From Pseudonocardia oroxyli (GTDB taxonomy: Bacteria > Actinomycetota > Actinomycetes > Mycobacteriales > Pseudonocardiaceae): DNA of 64,000 nucleotides. The stretch is taken from the NCBI RefSeq assembly GCF_900102195.1, contig NZ_FNBE01000010.1, positions 165,852 to 229,851 of the forward strand. The letters are read 5' to 3'. This document shows positions 24,340 through 35,558 of this stretch, in pieces (the stretch's first letter is position 1; the number at the start of each line of letters is the position of its first letter). Below the pieces are notes generated by a model. It saw only the letters and a list, made by a program, of their open reading frames with translations, did not search any database and was not told the DNA's origin. Made by a program: the position numbers and the translations under genes.

Positions 24340-24588
24340 CTACGAGGACACCTTACTCCGTCGCGGCCCGCGCTTCCCGCCCCGGTTCCGGAGCCTGAAC
24401 AGCTCCAACGCGCGGACGGTGCCCTGGCGGAACAGCGCCCGGACCTCGTCGGGCCGGGGACGCTCGAGCAGCTCGTCGAGCTCGTCCTGGCGCAGGGTGG
24501 ACTCCCGCAGCCGGGACTCCACGCGCTCCATGCCCAGCGCGAAGAACATCACCAGAAGCGGTACGAGGACGGCCAGCCACGCAGTCAT
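24340..24588 (-). CDS. Small membrane protein (Rv3675-like)
   Basis: The 82-residue protein starts MTAWLAVLVPLLVMFFALGM, a single N-terminal membrane helix, then a charged cytoplasmic-type helix ERVESRLRESTLRQDELDEL and a basic tail RNRGGKRGPRRSKVSS. It lies between crp and nth as Rv3675 does in M. tuberculosis. The function is unknown. It is on the same strand as crp, 183 nt upstream. Confidence 0.8.
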   Translation of the reverse strand: MTAWLAVLVPLLVMFFALGMERVESRLRESTLRQDELDELLERPRPDEVRALFRQGTVRALELFRLRNRGGKRGPRRSKVSS

Positions 24589-24735
24589 ATCGGGAACGAT
24601 GATGGCCTACCCGGCTCGCTCCGACGGCACCGGGGTCCCGGCGTGTCGCGATCGTGACGGGTGACCTGCAGTGATCCTCCGTGACTCTGCGTACCGACGA
24701 CGGGAGTGTCGGTGGTCGGACGTAGTCTCGCGGGC

Positions 24736-25530
24736 GTGACCACCACACTCCGGCGCCCCACGAGCCGCGAGGTCGCGAAGCTGTCCGCGCGGATCTCCGC
24801 CGGGGAGAGCAGCATCGGCCGCGCGCGCCGGGTCGGGCGCATCCTGCGGGCCCTCGCCGTCGCCTATCCGGACGCGCACTGCGAGCTGGACTTCACGACC
24901 CCGCTCGAGCTGGCCGTCGCCACGATCCTGTCGGCGCAGTCGACCGACAAGAAGGTCAACGAGATCACCCCGCCCCTGTTCGCCCGCTACCGCACGGCGG
25001 CGGACTACGCGGGGGCGGACCGCACCGAGCTGGAGGAGTACGTCCGACAGACGGGCTTCTACCGCAACAAGGCGAACTCGCTGATGGGCCTCGGCGCGGC
25101 GCTGGTCGAGCGGTACGGCGGCGAGGTCCCCGCGAACCTCGACGATCTCGTCACGCTGCCGGGAATCGGCCGCAAGACCGCGAACGTCATCCTGGGCAAC
25201 GCGTTCGGCGTCCCCGGCATCACCGTCGACACCCACTTCGGGCGGCTCGTGCGGCGCTGGGGCCTCACCCGGGAGGAGGACCCGGTCAAGGTCGAGCACG
25301 AGGTCGGCGCCCTGATCCCGAAGAAGGACTGGACCATGGCGTCGCACTACGTGATCTTCCACGGGCGCCGGGTCTGCCACGCCAAGAAGCCGGCCTGCGG
25401 GGCGTGCACGCTGGCGATGGACTGCCCCTCGTTCGGGCTCGGCCCCGAGGACCCGGTGGCCGCGGCGAAGCTGGTCAAGGGCCCGGAGGCGCCGCACCTG
25501 CTCGCGTTGGCGGGGTTGGGCGAGGCGTGA
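24736..25530 (+). CDS. nth: Endonuclease III
   Basis: The 264-residue DNA glycosylase/AP lyase starts at GTG 24736. It has [19 protein letters not shown], the helix-hairpin-helix [18 protein letters not shown] with the catalytic lysine, [16 protein letters not shown] with the catalytic Asp, and an iron-sulfur cluster [17 protein letters not shown] (C-x6-C-x2-C-x5-C). It removes oxidised pyrimidines in base-excision repair. Its TGA overlaps the GTG of the thioredoxin-like gene, making a coupled pair as in Rv3674c-Rv3673c. Confidence 0.96.
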   Translation: MTTTLRRPTSREVAKLSARISAGESSIGRARRVGRILRALAVAYPDAHCELDFTTPLELAVATILSAQSTDKKVNEITPPLFARYRTAADYAGADRTELEEYVRQTGFYRNKANSLMGLGAALVERYGGEVPANLDDLVTLPGIGRKTANVILGNAFGVPGITVDTHFGRLVRRWGLTREEDPVKVEHEVGALIPKKDWTMASHYVIFHGRRVCHAKKPACGACTLAMDCPSFGLGPEDPVAAAKLVKGPEAPHLLALAGLGEA

Positions 25531-26147
25531 GCGGGCCGCGGGCGGCCCTGCGCGGTCACGGCCGGGAGCTGGTCAGCACGCTGGTGGTGCTGGCCCTGGT
25601 CGTCGTCGGTGTGGTGCTGCTGTGGCCGCGGGACCCCGCGCCGAGCTCCCCCGCCGCACCCGCGCCGACCGGGGCGGCGGACCTCACCGAGCTGCGCGCC
25701 CGCGCCGCCCTGCCGAGCTGCCCGCCCGGTTCCCCGCCCGCCGGGCCCCTGGCCGGGCTGAGCGTGCCCTGCCTGGGGGACGGCGCGGCCGCCGGCCTGG
25801 GATCCGGGCAGGCGCTGATCAACGTCTGGGCCTCCTGGTGCGCCCCCTGCCGGGAGGAGCTGCCCGCGCTGGCCGAGTACGCCGCCCGCCCCGGCGCCGT
25901 CCCGGTGCTGCTGGTGGACATCCAGGACACCGACGCGGCGGCACTGCGCCTGCTCACCGAGCTCGGCGTGCGGCTGCCGTCGGTCACCGACCCGGACGGC
26001 GCGGTCCGCGCCGCCCTGCAGGTGCCGCCCGCGATCCCCGCGAGCTACGTCCTGCGCGCGGACGGCTCGGTGGCCCGCGTCGACCCGCCCGTCCCGTTCA
26101 CGAGCGCGGACGAGGTCGCCGCGGCAGTGGAGACTCTGACCCGATGA
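25527..26147 (+). CDS. TlpA-like membrane-anchored thioredoxin (Rv3673c-like)
   Basis: The 206-residue protein has an N-terminal membrane anchor (residues 14-32, [17 protein letters not shown]), a Pro/Ala-rich linker, then a thioredoxin fold with the redox motif [15 protein letters not shown] and the cis-Pro strip [10 protein letters not shown]. Two further Cys (SCPPG, VPCLGDG) lie before the domain. It should act at the outer face of the membrane in thiol-disulfide exchange. It is coupled to nth by GTGA and followed by a 30-nt tandem repeat. Confidence 0.9.
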   Translation: MSGPRAALRGHGRELVSTLVVLALVVVGVVLLWPRDPAPSSPAAPAPTGAADLTELRARAALPSCPPGSPPAGPLAGLSVPCLGDGAAAGLGSGQALINVWASWCAPCREELPALAEYAARPGAVPVLLVDIQDTDAAALRLLTELGVRLPSVTDPDGAVRAALQVPPAIPASYVLRADGSVARVDPPVPFTSADEVAAAVETLTR

Positions 26148-26165
26148 GCACCCACCCCCTCCCCG

Positions 26166-26255
26166 GCGAACGGCGCGTTGGCTCGCCAGGTGTGAGTGAA
26201 CGCGCCGCTCGCTCACCAGGTCTGAACGAAGGCGCCGTTCGTCGCGCGGGTGTGC
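26166..26255 (+). repeat. Three 30-nt tandem repeats between two genes
   Basis: Units 26166-26195, 26196-26225 and 26226-26255 are degenerate copies of a 30-nt sequence, each opening with GCGAACGGCGC or a close variant, carrying a central GCTCGCCAGG-like part and ending GTGTGA. The last unit ends one base before the ATG of the CoA Nudix gene, so the repeat supplies its ribosome-binding region. The same 30-nt family recurs at 35472-35531 inside ureD. Confidence 0.75.
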
Positions 26256-26256
26256 G

Positions 26257-26955
26257 ATGAGCGAGATCCTGCGTCCCGAGGCGGTGCCCGCGTTCCTGGA
26301 GCCGCTGCTGCGGGGGGTCGCGGGGGCGGGTGCGCGCGAACTCAGCCCCCACCGCCGGCTCCCCCCGCCGCAGGCGAGCCGGCGCGCGGCGGTGCTCATG
26401 GCGTTCGCCCGGGGACCGGAGGTGCTGCTCGTCGAGCGGGCCTCGACGCTGCGCAACCACGCGGGTCAGGTGGCCTTCCCCGGCGGGCGGCTCGACCCGG
26501 GCGACAGCGGGCCGATCGGTGCCGCACTGCGCGAGGCCGAGGAGGAGACGGGGCTGGACCCGGCGGGCGTCGTGCCGCTGGCGTTGCTTCCGGAGATGTT
26601 CATCCCGCCGTCGGGCTTCGTGGTCACCCCCGTGCTCGCGCACTGGGCCCGGCCGACGCCGGTCCGGGCCGTCGACGAGGCGGAGACCGCGCAGGTCCTG
26701 CGGATCCCGGTCGCGGCGCTGACCGACCCCGCGAACCGGATCACCACGCTGCACCCCAGCGGGCACACCGGCCCGGCGTTCCTGGTGGCGGGGGTCCTCG
26801 TGTGGGGCTTCACCGGGGGCCTATTGTCCGCCCTGTTGGATCGTGCGGGATGGGCTCGTCCGTGGGACGAGTCGCGCGTTCTGGAGCTGGGCGCGGCCTG
26901 GTCGGCCGCCCGGTCACAGTCACAGCACACCGGGCAGGAGGCCGCGGGTACGTGA
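26257..26955 (+). CDS. Nudix hydrolase, CoA pyrophosphatase type (Rv3672c-like)
   Basis: The 232-residue protein has the CoA-diphosphatase signature LLVERASTLRNHAGQVAFPG (UPF0035 motif) running into the Nudix box GGRLDPGDSGPIGAALREAE-EETGL. It would hydrolyse CoA or its derivatives to adenosine 3',5'-bisphosphate and phosphopantetheine. It lies between the TlpA-like and marP genes exactly as in M. tuberculosis. The ATG at 26257 is preceded by repeat DNA with no good Shine-Dalgarno (only GTGTGCG), so expression may be weak or coupled. Confidence 0.9.
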   Translation: MSEILRPEAVPAFLEPLLRGVAGAGARELSPHRRLPPPQASRRAAVLMAFARGPEVLLVERASTLRNHAGQVAFPGGRLDPGDSGPIGAALREAEEETGLDPAGVVPLALLPEMFIPPSGFVVTPVLAHWARPTPVRAVDEAETAQVLRIPVAALTDPANRITTLHPSGHTGPAFLVAGVLVWGFTGGLLSALLDRAGWARPWDESRVLELGAAWSAARSQSQHTGQEAAGT

Positions 26956-26965
26956 GGGGCGGGAC

Positions 26966-28159
26966 ATGAGCTGGGTCGACGTCGTGGTGGTCGTCCTGGC
27001 CCTGATCGCCGCCGTGTCCGGCTGGCGACACGGCCTCGCGGTCGCACTGCTGTCGTTCGTCGGCGTGCTCGGCGGGGCCGTCCTGGGCGTGCGGCTCGCG
27101 CCGCTGCTGGTGGACGGCATCGACGCGCCGACCACACGGATCATCGTGAGCATCGTCGTCGTGGTGTTGCTGGTCGCGCTGGGCGAGACGATCGGGGTGT
27201 ACTTCGGCCGCAAGATCCGGGACCGGATCCGCGGCGAGAACGTCCTCACGGTCGACTCGACGCTCGGCGCGGTCGTGCAGGCGGTCACGGTCGTCCTCGC
27301 GGCCTGGCTGGTGGCGCTGCCGCTGGCGTCGGCGAGCTTCCCGGGGCTGGCGGCGAGCGTCCGCAGCTCCGAGGTGCTCAAGGGCGTCGACTCGATCATG
27401 CCGGACCAGGCCCGCAGCCTGCCCGCCGAGCTGCGCACGCTGCTGGACCGCTCGGGCTTCCCGGACGTGTTGAGCCCGTTCCAGGCCACCCCGATCCAGC
27501 AGGTCGGCCCGCCGGACCCGGCGCTGCTCACCCTGCCCGTCGTCTCCGAGGTGCGGGACCGGGTGCTGAAGATCCACGGTCGCGCGCCGTCGTGTCAGCG
27601 GCAGCTGGAGGGGACCGGGTTCGTGGTCGCCCCGCAGCGGGTCATGACGAACGCGCACGTCGTCGCGGGGACGAACGAGACGACCGTCGAGATCGAGACC
27701 TCCCGCGGCGTGCGCCGGCTCGACGCACGAGTCGTCAGCTACGACCCCGAGGTCGACATCGCGGTCCTCGCCGTGCCGGACCTGGACGTCGAGCCGCTGG
27801 TGTTCGCCCAGACCCCGGCCCGGGCGGGGGACGACGCGATCATCCTCGGCTACCCGCTCGACGGCCCGTACACGATCTCCGCGGGCAAGGTGCGCGACCG
27901 CATCCAGCTCCGCGGCCCGGACATCTACGACGCGAACACCGTCACCCGGGACGTCTACACCGTCCGCGCCAAGGTCCAGTCCGGCAACTCCGGCGGTCCG
28001 ATGATCGCCCCCGACGGCCAGGTCCTCGGTGTCGTGTTCGGCGCGGCGCTGGACGACTCCGAGACCGGCTTCGTCCTCACCGCCCCCCAGGTCGCGCAGG
28101 CCCTCGCCCAGGCCCCCGCGGCCACCCGCGCGGTCGGCACCGGCACCTGCGCCGCCTGA
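26966..28159 (+). CDS. marP: Membrane-anchored serine protease, MarP-like
   Basis: The 397-residue protein has four N-terminal membrane helices (residues 3-20, 28-45, 60-80, 105-125; CvpA-like) and a periplasmic chymotrypsin-fold protease. The catalytic triad is visible: His in TNAHVVAGTNE, Asp in YDPEVDIAVLAV and Ser in VQSGNSGGPMIA. Two Cys (PSCQRQLEG and GTGTC at the end) could form the redox disulfide reported in MarP. In M. tuberculosis MarP (Rv3671c) is needed for acid and oxidative resistance and processes the peptidoglycan hydrolase RipA. The start ATG 26966 follows GAGGGGCGGGAC. Confidence 0.93.
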   Translation: MSWVDVVVVVLALIAAVSGWRHGLAVALLSFVGVLGGAVLGVRLAPLLVDGIDAPTTRIIVSIVVVVLLVALGETIGVYFGRKIRDRIRGENVLTVDSTLGAVVQAVTVVLAAWLVALPLASASFPGLAASVRSSEVLKGVDSIMPDQARSLPAELRTLLDRSGFPDVLSPFQATPIQQVGPPDPALLTLPVVSEVRDRVLKIHGRAPSCQRQLEGTGFVVAPQRVMTNAHVVAGTNETTVEIETSRGVRRLDARVVSYDPEVDIAVLAVPDLDVEPLVFAQTPARAGDDAIILGYPLDGPYTISAGKVRDRIQLRGPDIYDANTVTRDVYTVRAKVQSGNSGGPMIAPDGQVLGVVFGAALDDSETGFVLTAPQVAQALAQAPAATRAVGTGTCAA

Positions 28160-28275
28160 CCGGCCCGGGCCCCCGCGAGTCCCCACTCCAGACACGCGAG
28201 TCGGACGGCACGGCCCAGGAGTCGGACATCCGGCGACTCTCGATCATGGCGCTCCCGTGACGTAGCGTCGGCATC

Positions 28276-28683
28276 GTGGCCGACGACGTCCCACCGGGGT
28301 TCGCGCTGATCGAGACCTCGGCGTTCATCCAGCACCTCGGCGGGCTCTACCGCCATCCCGAGACCGGCGTCTTCGGCATGCGCACGCTGCCGGAACACGC
28401 GAACGCCCACCTCAACGTCCACGGCGGTTTCCTCGCCACCCTGGTCGACGTGGCGGTCTCCCGCGGAACCCGGCTCACCCTCGGGGACGGCTCGATGGTC
28501 AGCACCGTCACGATGACGCTGAACCACCTGGAGCCGGTGCCGATGGGGTCCTGGGTGGAGGCCCGCCCGAGCCTGGACCGGGCCGGCAGCCGGACCGTCT
28601 TCACCTCCTGCGAGGTGTCCGTCGGCGAGCTGCTGGTCGCGCGGGCCACGGCCGTCCTCGCGCGGCACCGCCCGAAGTCCTGA
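28276..28683 (+). CDS. PaaI-family hotdog thioesterase
   Basis: The 135-residue protein starts at GTG 28276. NAHLNVHGGFLATLVDVAVS is the PaaI/HGG motif (H-G-G with the catalytic Asp in LVD). STVTMTLNHLEPVPMGSWVE and ARATAVLARH complete the hotdog fold. It would cleave acyl- or aryl-CoA thioesters; the substrate is unknown. The 116-nt gap before it holds imperfect repeats of GCGAGTC-type but no clear promoter. Confidence 0.88.
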   Translation: MADDVPPGFALIETSAFIQHLGGLYRHPETGVFGMRTLPEHANAHLNVHGGFLATLVDVAVSRGTRLTLGDGSMVSTVTMTLNHLEPVPMGSWVEARPSLDRAGSRTVFTSCEVSVGELLVARATAVLARHRPKS

Positions 28684-28748
28684 CGTCCACCGCGAGGCCG
28701 GAGGTCGACGACCCCCGGCCCCTGATGCGGGACTCGCGTGAGTAGCGG

Positions 28749-30751
<2,003 letters not shown>

Positions 30752-30763
30752 TATACGCGCCCC

Positions 30764-30779
30764 GAAACGGGGGCGAAAC
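30764..30779 (+). promoter_or_regulatory. GlnR-box-like site upstream of ureA
   Basis: GAAAC-GGGGGC-GAAAC places two GAAAC half-sites exactly 11 nt apart, the phasing of GlnR boxes (gTnAC-n6-GAAAC) in actinobacteria. It lies 24 nt before the ureA ATG. GlnR control of urease is established in several actinomycetes. The same bases also form a small hairpin (CGCCCCG-AAA-CGGGG), so the match may be partly accidental. Confidence 0.45.
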
Positions 30780-30802
30780 ATGAGCGCCGTAGAACTGTCG
30801 CC

Positions 30803-31105
30803 ATGCACCTGAGCCCTCAGGAGCGGGACAAGCTGCTCATCCACGTCGCCGCGGACGTGGCCCGCGCCCGCCAGTCCCGCGGCCTGCGCCTGAACTACCC
30901 CGAGGCCGTGGCGTTGATCACCGACCACGTCGTGGAGGGTGCGCGGGACGGGCGCTCCGTCGTCGAGCTGATGCAGTCCGGCCGGACGGTCCTCACCCGC
31001 GAGCAGGTCCTCGACGGCATCCCCGAGATGATCGACTCGGTGCAGGTCGAGGCCACGTTCCCGGACGGCACGAAGCTCGTCACCGTGCACTCCCCGATCG
31101 CGTGA
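30803..31105 (+). CDS. ureA: Urease gamma subunit
   Basis: The 100-residue subunit opens [20 protein letters not shown] and has [56 protein letters not shown] and [11 protein letters not shown], all typical. It is the first gene of ureABCFGD, followed by allantoinase and allantoicase on the same strand. Confidence 0.98.
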   Translation: MHLSPQERDKLLIHVAADVARARQSRGLRLNYPEAVALITDHVVEGARDGRSVVELMQSGRTVLTREQVLDGIPEMIDSVQVEATFPDGTKLVTVHSPIA

Positions 31106-31181
31106 GCGAGCGCATGCGATCGAACCGACAGACACGGCGCGGTCGCGAATGCGGGCGACGAGCGCCGGCGAGGAGGCGGCG

Positions 31182-31526
31182 ATGAGCGGGCGGCGGAGCT
31201 CCGGCTGGGCGCCGGGACAGATCATCCCGGGCACCGAGCCCGTCGAGCTGAACCCCGGGCGCGAGCGCACCACCCTCGTCGTCACGAACACCGGCGACCG
31301 GCCCGTGCAGGTCGGTTCGCACTTCCACTTCGCCGCGGTCAACCCCGGCCTGGCGTTCGACCGCGAGGCCGCCTGGGGCACCCACCTCGACATCCCGGCG
31401 GGGACGTCGGTGCGGTTCGAACCGGGCGTCGAGAAGGAGGTCGTGCTCGTGCCGCTGGCCGGCGCACGGCGCGTCCCGGGCCTGCGCCCGGAGTGGGCGG
31501 GCGACCTGGATCGGAGCAGCGAGTGA
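31182..31526 (+). CDS. ureB: Urease beta subunit
   Basis: The 114-residue subunit starts at ATG 31182 behind [49 protein letters not shown] and [20 protein letters not shown] are diagnostic. The stop overlaps the ureC GTG (GTGA). An earlier in-frame ATG at 31149 would add 11 residues without family support. Confidence 0.97.
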   Translation: MSGRRSSGWAPGQIIPGTEPVELNPGRERTTLVVTNTGDRPVQVGSHFHFAAVNPGLAFDREAAWGTHLDIPAGTSVRFEPGVEKEVVLVPLAGARRVPGLRPEWAGDLDRSSE

Positions 31527-33223
31527 CCAGCATCGAGCGCGGCCGCTACGCGGACCTCTTCGGCCCGACGACCGGTGACCGGATCCGGCTGGCCGACACG
31601 GACCTGCTCATCGAGGTCACCGACGACCTGTCCCGCGGGCCCGCCTCCGGGGACGAGGTGATGTTCGGCGGCGGCAAGGTCATCCGCGAGTCCATGGGCC
31701 AGTCCCTGGTCACCTCCGCGGAGGGCGCCCCGGACCTGGTGATCACCGGCGCGGTGATCCTCGACCACTGGGGGATCGTCAAGGCGGACGTCGCGGTCAC
31801 GGACGGGCGCATCACCGGCATCGGCAAGGCGGGCAACCCCGACACGATGGACGGGGTGGACTTCCCGATCGGGCCGTCGACGGAGATCATCTCCGGCAAC
31901 GGCAAGATCCTCACCGCGGGCGGCATCGACGTCCACGTCCACTTCATCACCCCCGGGTTGGTCGACACGGCCCTCGCCGCGGGCCTCACCACGCTCGGCG
32001 GCGGCGGCACGGGACCGGCCGAGGGCACCAAGGCCACGACCGTCACCCCCGGCCCCCGCAACCTCGCGCGGATGTTCCAGGCGCTGGACCACCTGCCGAT
32101 CAACGTCCTGCTCATGGGCAAGGGCAACACCGTGTCCGCGGACGCCCTGTGGGAGCAGCTGCGCGCGGGTGCGGGCGGCTTCAAGCTGCACGAGGACTGG
32201 GGCACCACCCCCGCCGCGATCGACGCCTGCCTGCGGGTCTGCGAGGAGTCCGGCGTCCAGGCCGCGATCCACACGGACACGCTGAACGAGGCGGGCTTCC
32301 TGCAGTCCACGCTCGAGGCGATCGCGGGGCGCTCCATCAACGCGTTCCACACCGAGGGCGCGGGGGGCGGGCACGCGCCGGACATCATCGAGGTCGTCTC
32401 GCAGGCCAACGTGCTGCCGTCCTCGACCAACCCGACGCGCCCGCACACCGTCAACACCCTCGACGAGCACCTCGACATGCTGATGGTCTGCCACCATCTC
32501 AACGCGTCGGTGCCCGAGGACCTGGCCTTCGCGGAGAGCCGCATCCGGCCGACGACGATCGCCGCCGAGGACGTCCTCCACGACCTCGGCGCCATCTCGA
32601 TGATGAGCTCGGACAGCCAGGCCATGGGCCGGATCGGCGAGGTGATCATCCGGACCTGGCAGACCGCGCACGTCATGAAGGCGGCGCGCGGCGCGCTCGA
32701 CGGTCCGGCGGACAACCTGCGCGCGCAGCGGTACGTCGCGAAGTACACGATCAACCCGGCGCTGGCGCACGGCATGGCCTCGCAGATCGGGTCGGTCGAG
32801 GTGGGCAAGCTCGCGGACCTGGTGCTGTGGGAGCCCAAGTTCTTCGGCGTGCGGCCGGACGTGGTGCTGAAGGGCGGGTTCATCGCCTGGTCCCAGATGG
32901 GGGACGCGAACGCCTCCATCCCCACCCCGCAGCCGGTGTTCGCCCGCCCCCAGTTCGGCGCGGCACCGCTGGTGGCGAGCGCGACGTCGCTGAACTTCGT
33001 GGCGCCGATCGCGCTGGAGTCCGGGTTCGGCGAGGGGCTGGCGAAGAGCGCGGTGGCCTGCGACGACACCCGCTCGATCACCAAGTCGTCGATGCTGCTC
33101 AACGACGCGACGCCCGAGGTGAAGGTCGACCCGGACAGCTTCGAGGTGCGGATCGACGGCTCCGTGGTCGAGCCCGCCCCGGTGTCCGAGCTGCCCATGG
33201 CCCAGCGCTACTTCCTGTTCTGA
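31523..33223 (+). CDS. ureC: Urease alpha (catalytic) subunit
   Basis: The 566-residue nickel enzyme has DVHVHFITP (nickel His pair), [12 protein letters not shown] with the lysine that is carbamylated to bridge the two nickel ions, [28 protein letters not shown], the flap [13 protein letters not shown] with catalytic His, and [12 protein letters not shown] with the metal-binding Asp. Length and motifs are normal, so it should be active if the accessory proteins work. It releases ammonia from urea made by allantoicase and ureidoglycolate breakdown. It overlaps ureB (GTGA) and ureF (TGATG). Confidence 0.98.
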   Translation: MTSIERGRYADLFGPTTGDRIRLADTDLLIEVTDDLSRGPASGDEVMFGGGKVIRESMGQSLVTSAEGAPDLVITGAVILDHWGIVKADVAVTDGRITGIGKAGNPDTMDGVDFPIGPSTEIISGNGKILTAGGIDVHVHFITPGLVDTALAAGLTTLGGGGTGPAEGTKATTVTPGPRNLARMFQALDHLPINVLLMGKGNTVSADALWEQLRAGAGGFKLHEDWGTTPAAIDACLRVCEESGVQAAIHTDTLNEAGFLQSTLEAIAGRSINAFHTEGAGGGHAPDIIEVVSQANVLPSSTNPTRPHTVNTLDEHLDMLMVCHHLNASVPEDLAFAESRIRPTTIAAEDVLHDLGAISMMSSDSQAMGRIGEVIIRTWQTAHVMKAARGALDGPADNLRAQRYVAKYTINPALAHGMASQIGSVEVGKLADLVLWEPKFFGVRPDVVLKGGFIAWSQMGDANASIPTPQPVFARPQFGAAPLVASATSLNFVAPIALESGFGEGLAKSAVACDDTRSITKSSMLLNDATPEVKVDPDSFEVRIDGSVVEPAPVSELPMAQRYFLF

Positions 33224-34032
33224 TGGGCCTGACCTCGCTCGTCCTCGCCGACGCCCGCTTCCCCGGCGGCGGTCACGTCCACTCCGGTGGGGTGGAGGAG
33301 GCGGTGGCGCGGGGCCTGGTGCAGGACGTGGAGACGCTGCGGGGCTTCCTGCTCGGCCGCCTCCGCACCGCGGGCCTGGTCGCCGCCGCCTTCGCGGCCG
33401 CGGCCGCCCGCCTCGCCGCTCGGGGCACCGACGCTCGGGGCACCGACGCTCGGGGCACCGACGCTCGGGGCACCGACACTGACGCTTGGGCGGCCCAAGC
33501 GTCGCCGGCGGGTGCTTGGGCGGCCCAAGCGTCAGTGGCCGGCGCTTGGGCGGCCCAAGCGTCACGAGCCTGGGGCGCGCTCGACGCGGAGTTCGACGCA
33601 CGCACACCCTCGCAGGCGCAGCGCGAGGCCTCCCGGGCCCAGGGCCGCGGGACCCTGCGGGCCGTGCGCGCCGCCTGGCCCTCCCCCGTGTACGACGAGC
33701 TGGGCCCCCGCCCCCACCACGCGCTGCTGGTCGGGGCGGTGTGCGGGATCGCGGGCGAGCCACCCGAGGAGGCGGCCCGCTGCGTCGCCTACCTGGCGGT
33801 CTCCGGCCCGGCGTCGGCCGCGGTGCGGCTGCTCGGCCTCGATCCCTTCGCCGTCAACGCCGTGCTGATCCACCTGGAACCCGCGCTCGACGCCGTCGTC
33901 GAGACCGCCGTCCACACCGCCGCCCACACCGCCGTCACCGAGGACCTCCCCGCACCCGGCGCCCCGGTGCTCGACCTGCTGGCCCAGGCCCACGTCGCGC
34001 ACCGCGGCAGGCTGCGGCTGTTCGCCTCCTGA
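33223..34032 (+). CDS. ureF: Urease accessory protein UreF with in-frame repeat insertion
   Basis: The 269-residue protein has typical UreF ends: [20 protein letters not shown] near the start and [40 protein letters not shown] in the second half. Between residues about 66 and 115 the normal helix is interrupted by four ARGTD pentapeptides and three AWAAQAS units, encoded by tandem repeats (33418-33563). UreF acts with UreD and UreG as the GTPase-regulating part of the nickel-insertion complex. The insert lies in a segment where many actinobacterial UreF proteins have a loop, so activity may survive, but the insert is not part of the family core. Confidence 0.92.
   Translation: MGLTSLVLADARFPGGGHVHSGGVEEAVARGLVQDVETLRGFLLGRLRTAGLVAAAFAAAAARLAARGTDARGTDARGTDARGTDTDAWAAQASPAGAWAAQASVAGAWAAQASRAWGALDAEFDARTPSQAQREASRAQGRGTLRAVRAAWPSPVYDELGPRPHHALLVGAVCGIAGEPPEEAARCVAYLAVSGPASAAVRLLGLDPFAVNAVLIHLEPALDAVVETAVHTAAHTAVTEDLPAPGAPVLDLLAQAHVAHRGRLRLFAS
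33418..33563 (+). repeat. Two tandem-repeat arrays inside ureF
   Basis: 33418-33477 holds four identical 15-nt units GCTCGGGGCACCGAC. From 33481 a 20-nt palindromic core GCTTGGGCGGCCCAAGCGTC is repeated three times at a 30-nt period (33484, 33514, 33544) with variable 10-nt spacers. Both unit lengths are multiples of three, so the reading frame of ureF is kept. The cores can fold into strong hairpins. Confidence 0.92.
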
Positions 34033-34043
34033 AAGGACCGACC

Positions 34044-34751
34044 ATGAGCGACGACCACGGGCACGGCCACGGCCACCTGATCTCCTTCGACCCCACCGAG
34101 ACCGACCACGACCACCACGAGGCCACGCCGGCGAGCGGGCGCGCGGTCCGGATCGGCATCGGCGGGCCCGTCGGCTCCGGCAAGACGGCCCTGGTCGCGG
34201 CCCTGGCCCGCAGCCTCGGCGAGCGCGTCCGGCTGGCCGTGGTGACGAACGACATCTACACCACCGAGGACGCGGACTTCCTGCGCCGCAACGCCGTCCT
34301 GCCCCCGGAGCGGGTCGAGGCCGTGCAGACCGGCTGCTGCCCGCACACCGCGATCCGGGACGACATCACCGCGAACCTGGACGCGATCGAGACCCTGGAG
34401 GAGCGCTTCGGGGACCTGGAGCTGGTGCTCGTCGAGTCCGGCGGCGACAACCTCACCGCGGTGTTCTCCCGCGGCCTCGTGGACGCGCAGATCTTCGTGG
34501 TGGACGTCGCGGGCGGGGACAAGGTGCCCCGCAAGGGCGGCCCCGGGGTCACCACCGCCGACCTGCTGGTGATCAACAAGACCGACCTCGCGCCGCTCGT
34601 CGGCGCGAACATGGACGTGATGACCGGCGATGCGACGCGCATCCGCGGCGCGCTGCCGGTGATCACCCAGTCCCTCGTGGAGGACCCGGCCGCGACCGAG
34701 GTCGGCGCCTGGGTGTTGGAGCAGCTGGCGTGCGTGCCCGCGCGCTCCTGA
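34044..34751 (+). CDS. ureG: Urease accessory GTPase
   Basis: The 235-residue SIMIBI GTPase has a histidine-rich N-terminus (HGHGHGH, then DHDHHE) that can bind nickel, a P-loop [46 protein letters not shown] (the CPH nickel site), [12 protein letters not shown] and NKTDLAP. It delivers Ni in the UreDFG complex. GAAAGGACCGACC precedes the ATG. It overlaps ureD by 22 nt. Confidence 0.98.
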   Translation: MSDDHGHGHGHLISFDPTETDHDHHEATPASGRAVRIGIGGPVGSGKTALVAALARSLGERVRLAVVTNDIYTTEDADFLRRNAVLPPERVEAVQTGCCPHTAIRDDITANLDAIETLEERFGDLELVLVESGGDNLTAVFSRGLVDAQIFVVDVAGGDKVPRKGGPGVTTADLLVINKTDLAPLVGANMDVMTGDATRIRGALPVITQSLVEDPAATEVGAWVLEQLACVPARS

Positions 34752-35542
34752 CCGTCGAGCGGGTCGGGGACCGCAGCGTCGTGCGCGAGCTGCGGTCGCA
34801 GTCCCCGCTCTCGCTCGTCCCCCGGCGCGGGACCGCCGCCACGCTCGATCCCGCCGCGACCGTGCACCTGGTGGGCTCGGCGACCACCCCCCTGGGCGGG
34901 GACGACGTCGAGCTGGCCGTCCACGTCGGACCGGCGGCCAAGCTGGTGCTCACCGGGGTGGCCGCGGCCGTCGCGCTCGCCGGGACCAGCAGCCTGACCC
35001 TGCGCTTCACCCTCGACGAGGGTGCGACCCTGCAGTACCTCCCCGAGCCCACCGTGGTCACCGCCCGCGCGGACCACCACACCCTGCTCCGCACCGAGCT
35101 CCACGAGACCGCGCGGGTCCGCCTGCGCGAGATCCTGGTCGGCGGCCGGGCGGGCGAGCAGCCCGGCCGGTACCGGGGCACCACCCGCGTCGCGACCGGC
35201 CTCGGCTCGTGTCCCGTCCTGCACCAGACGCAGGAGTTCGGCGATCCCGCGCTCCAGGCGTCGAGCGCCGTGCTCGCCGGGAACCGGGTGCTCGGGACCG
35301 AGGTCCTGCTCTGGGGCGCCGACGGCGAGGCCGCGACCGGGGAGTCCTGGGCCTTGACCCCGCTGGCCCGCCGCGGGAGCCTCGCCACCGCCGTCGGGCC
35401 GGACGCGGTGAGCACCCAGCGCGCCCTCGCCCAGGCCGTCGCCGCCCATCCGGGCTGGGCGGAGTCGTCGAGCGAACGGACCCTTCGCTCACTGGGTATG
35501 AGCGAGAACGCCGTTCGCTCCACAACGGAGGAGACACCGTGA
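34730..35542 (+). CDS. ureD: Urease accessory protein UreD (UreH) with repeat-derived C-terminus
   Basis: The 270-residue protein has moderate UreD similarity: [56 protein letters not shown] and [16 protein letters not shown]. The last about 20 residues ([20 protein letters not shown]) are encoded by two 30-nt repeats (35472-35531) and are probably not ancestral. UreD is the scaffold that binds urease apo-enzyme and carries nickel. It starts at GTG 34730 inside the ureG end and stops at 35542 within a duplicated ribosome-binding site of allB. Confidence 0.9.
   Translation: MRARALLTVERVGDRSVVRELRSQSPLSLVPRRGTAATLDPAATVHLVGSATTPLGGDDVELAVHVGPAAKLVLTGVAAAVALAGTSSLTLRFTLDEGATLQYLPEPTVVTARADHHTLLRTELHETARVRLREILVGGRAGEQPGRYRGTTRVATGLGSCPVLHQTQEFGDPALQASSAVLAGNRVLGTEVLLWGADGEAATGESWALTPLARRGSLATAVGPDAVSTQRALAQAVAAHPGWAESSSERTLRSLGMSENAVRSTTEETP
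35472..35531 (+). repeat. Two 30-nt repeats forming the ureD 3' end
   Basis: 35472-35501 and 35502-35531 are copies of the 30-nt family seen at 26166-26255 (first unit opens GCGAACGGACCCTTCGCTCA and ends GGTATGA). Here they are in the ureD reading frame and give its C-terminal tail. Confidence 0.7.
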
Positions 35543-35558
35543 CGGAGGAGACACCGTG
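35525..35558 (+). repeat. Tandem 17-bp duplication of a Shine-Dalgarno and GTG start
   Basis: ACGGAGGAGACACCGTG occurs twice in direct succession (35525-35541, 35542-35558). Each copy carries GGAGGAG and a GTG. The first GTG opens a six-codon frame that ends at 35559 only if read in another phase; in the ureD frame the TGA at 35540-35542 is the ureD stop. The second GTG is the allantoinase start. Confidence 0.9.

Noticed and set aside
28160..28275. Small RNA or riboswitch between marP and the PaaI gene
   Set aside because: Only loose GAGTC-containing repeats are seen; no closed structure or recognised motif.
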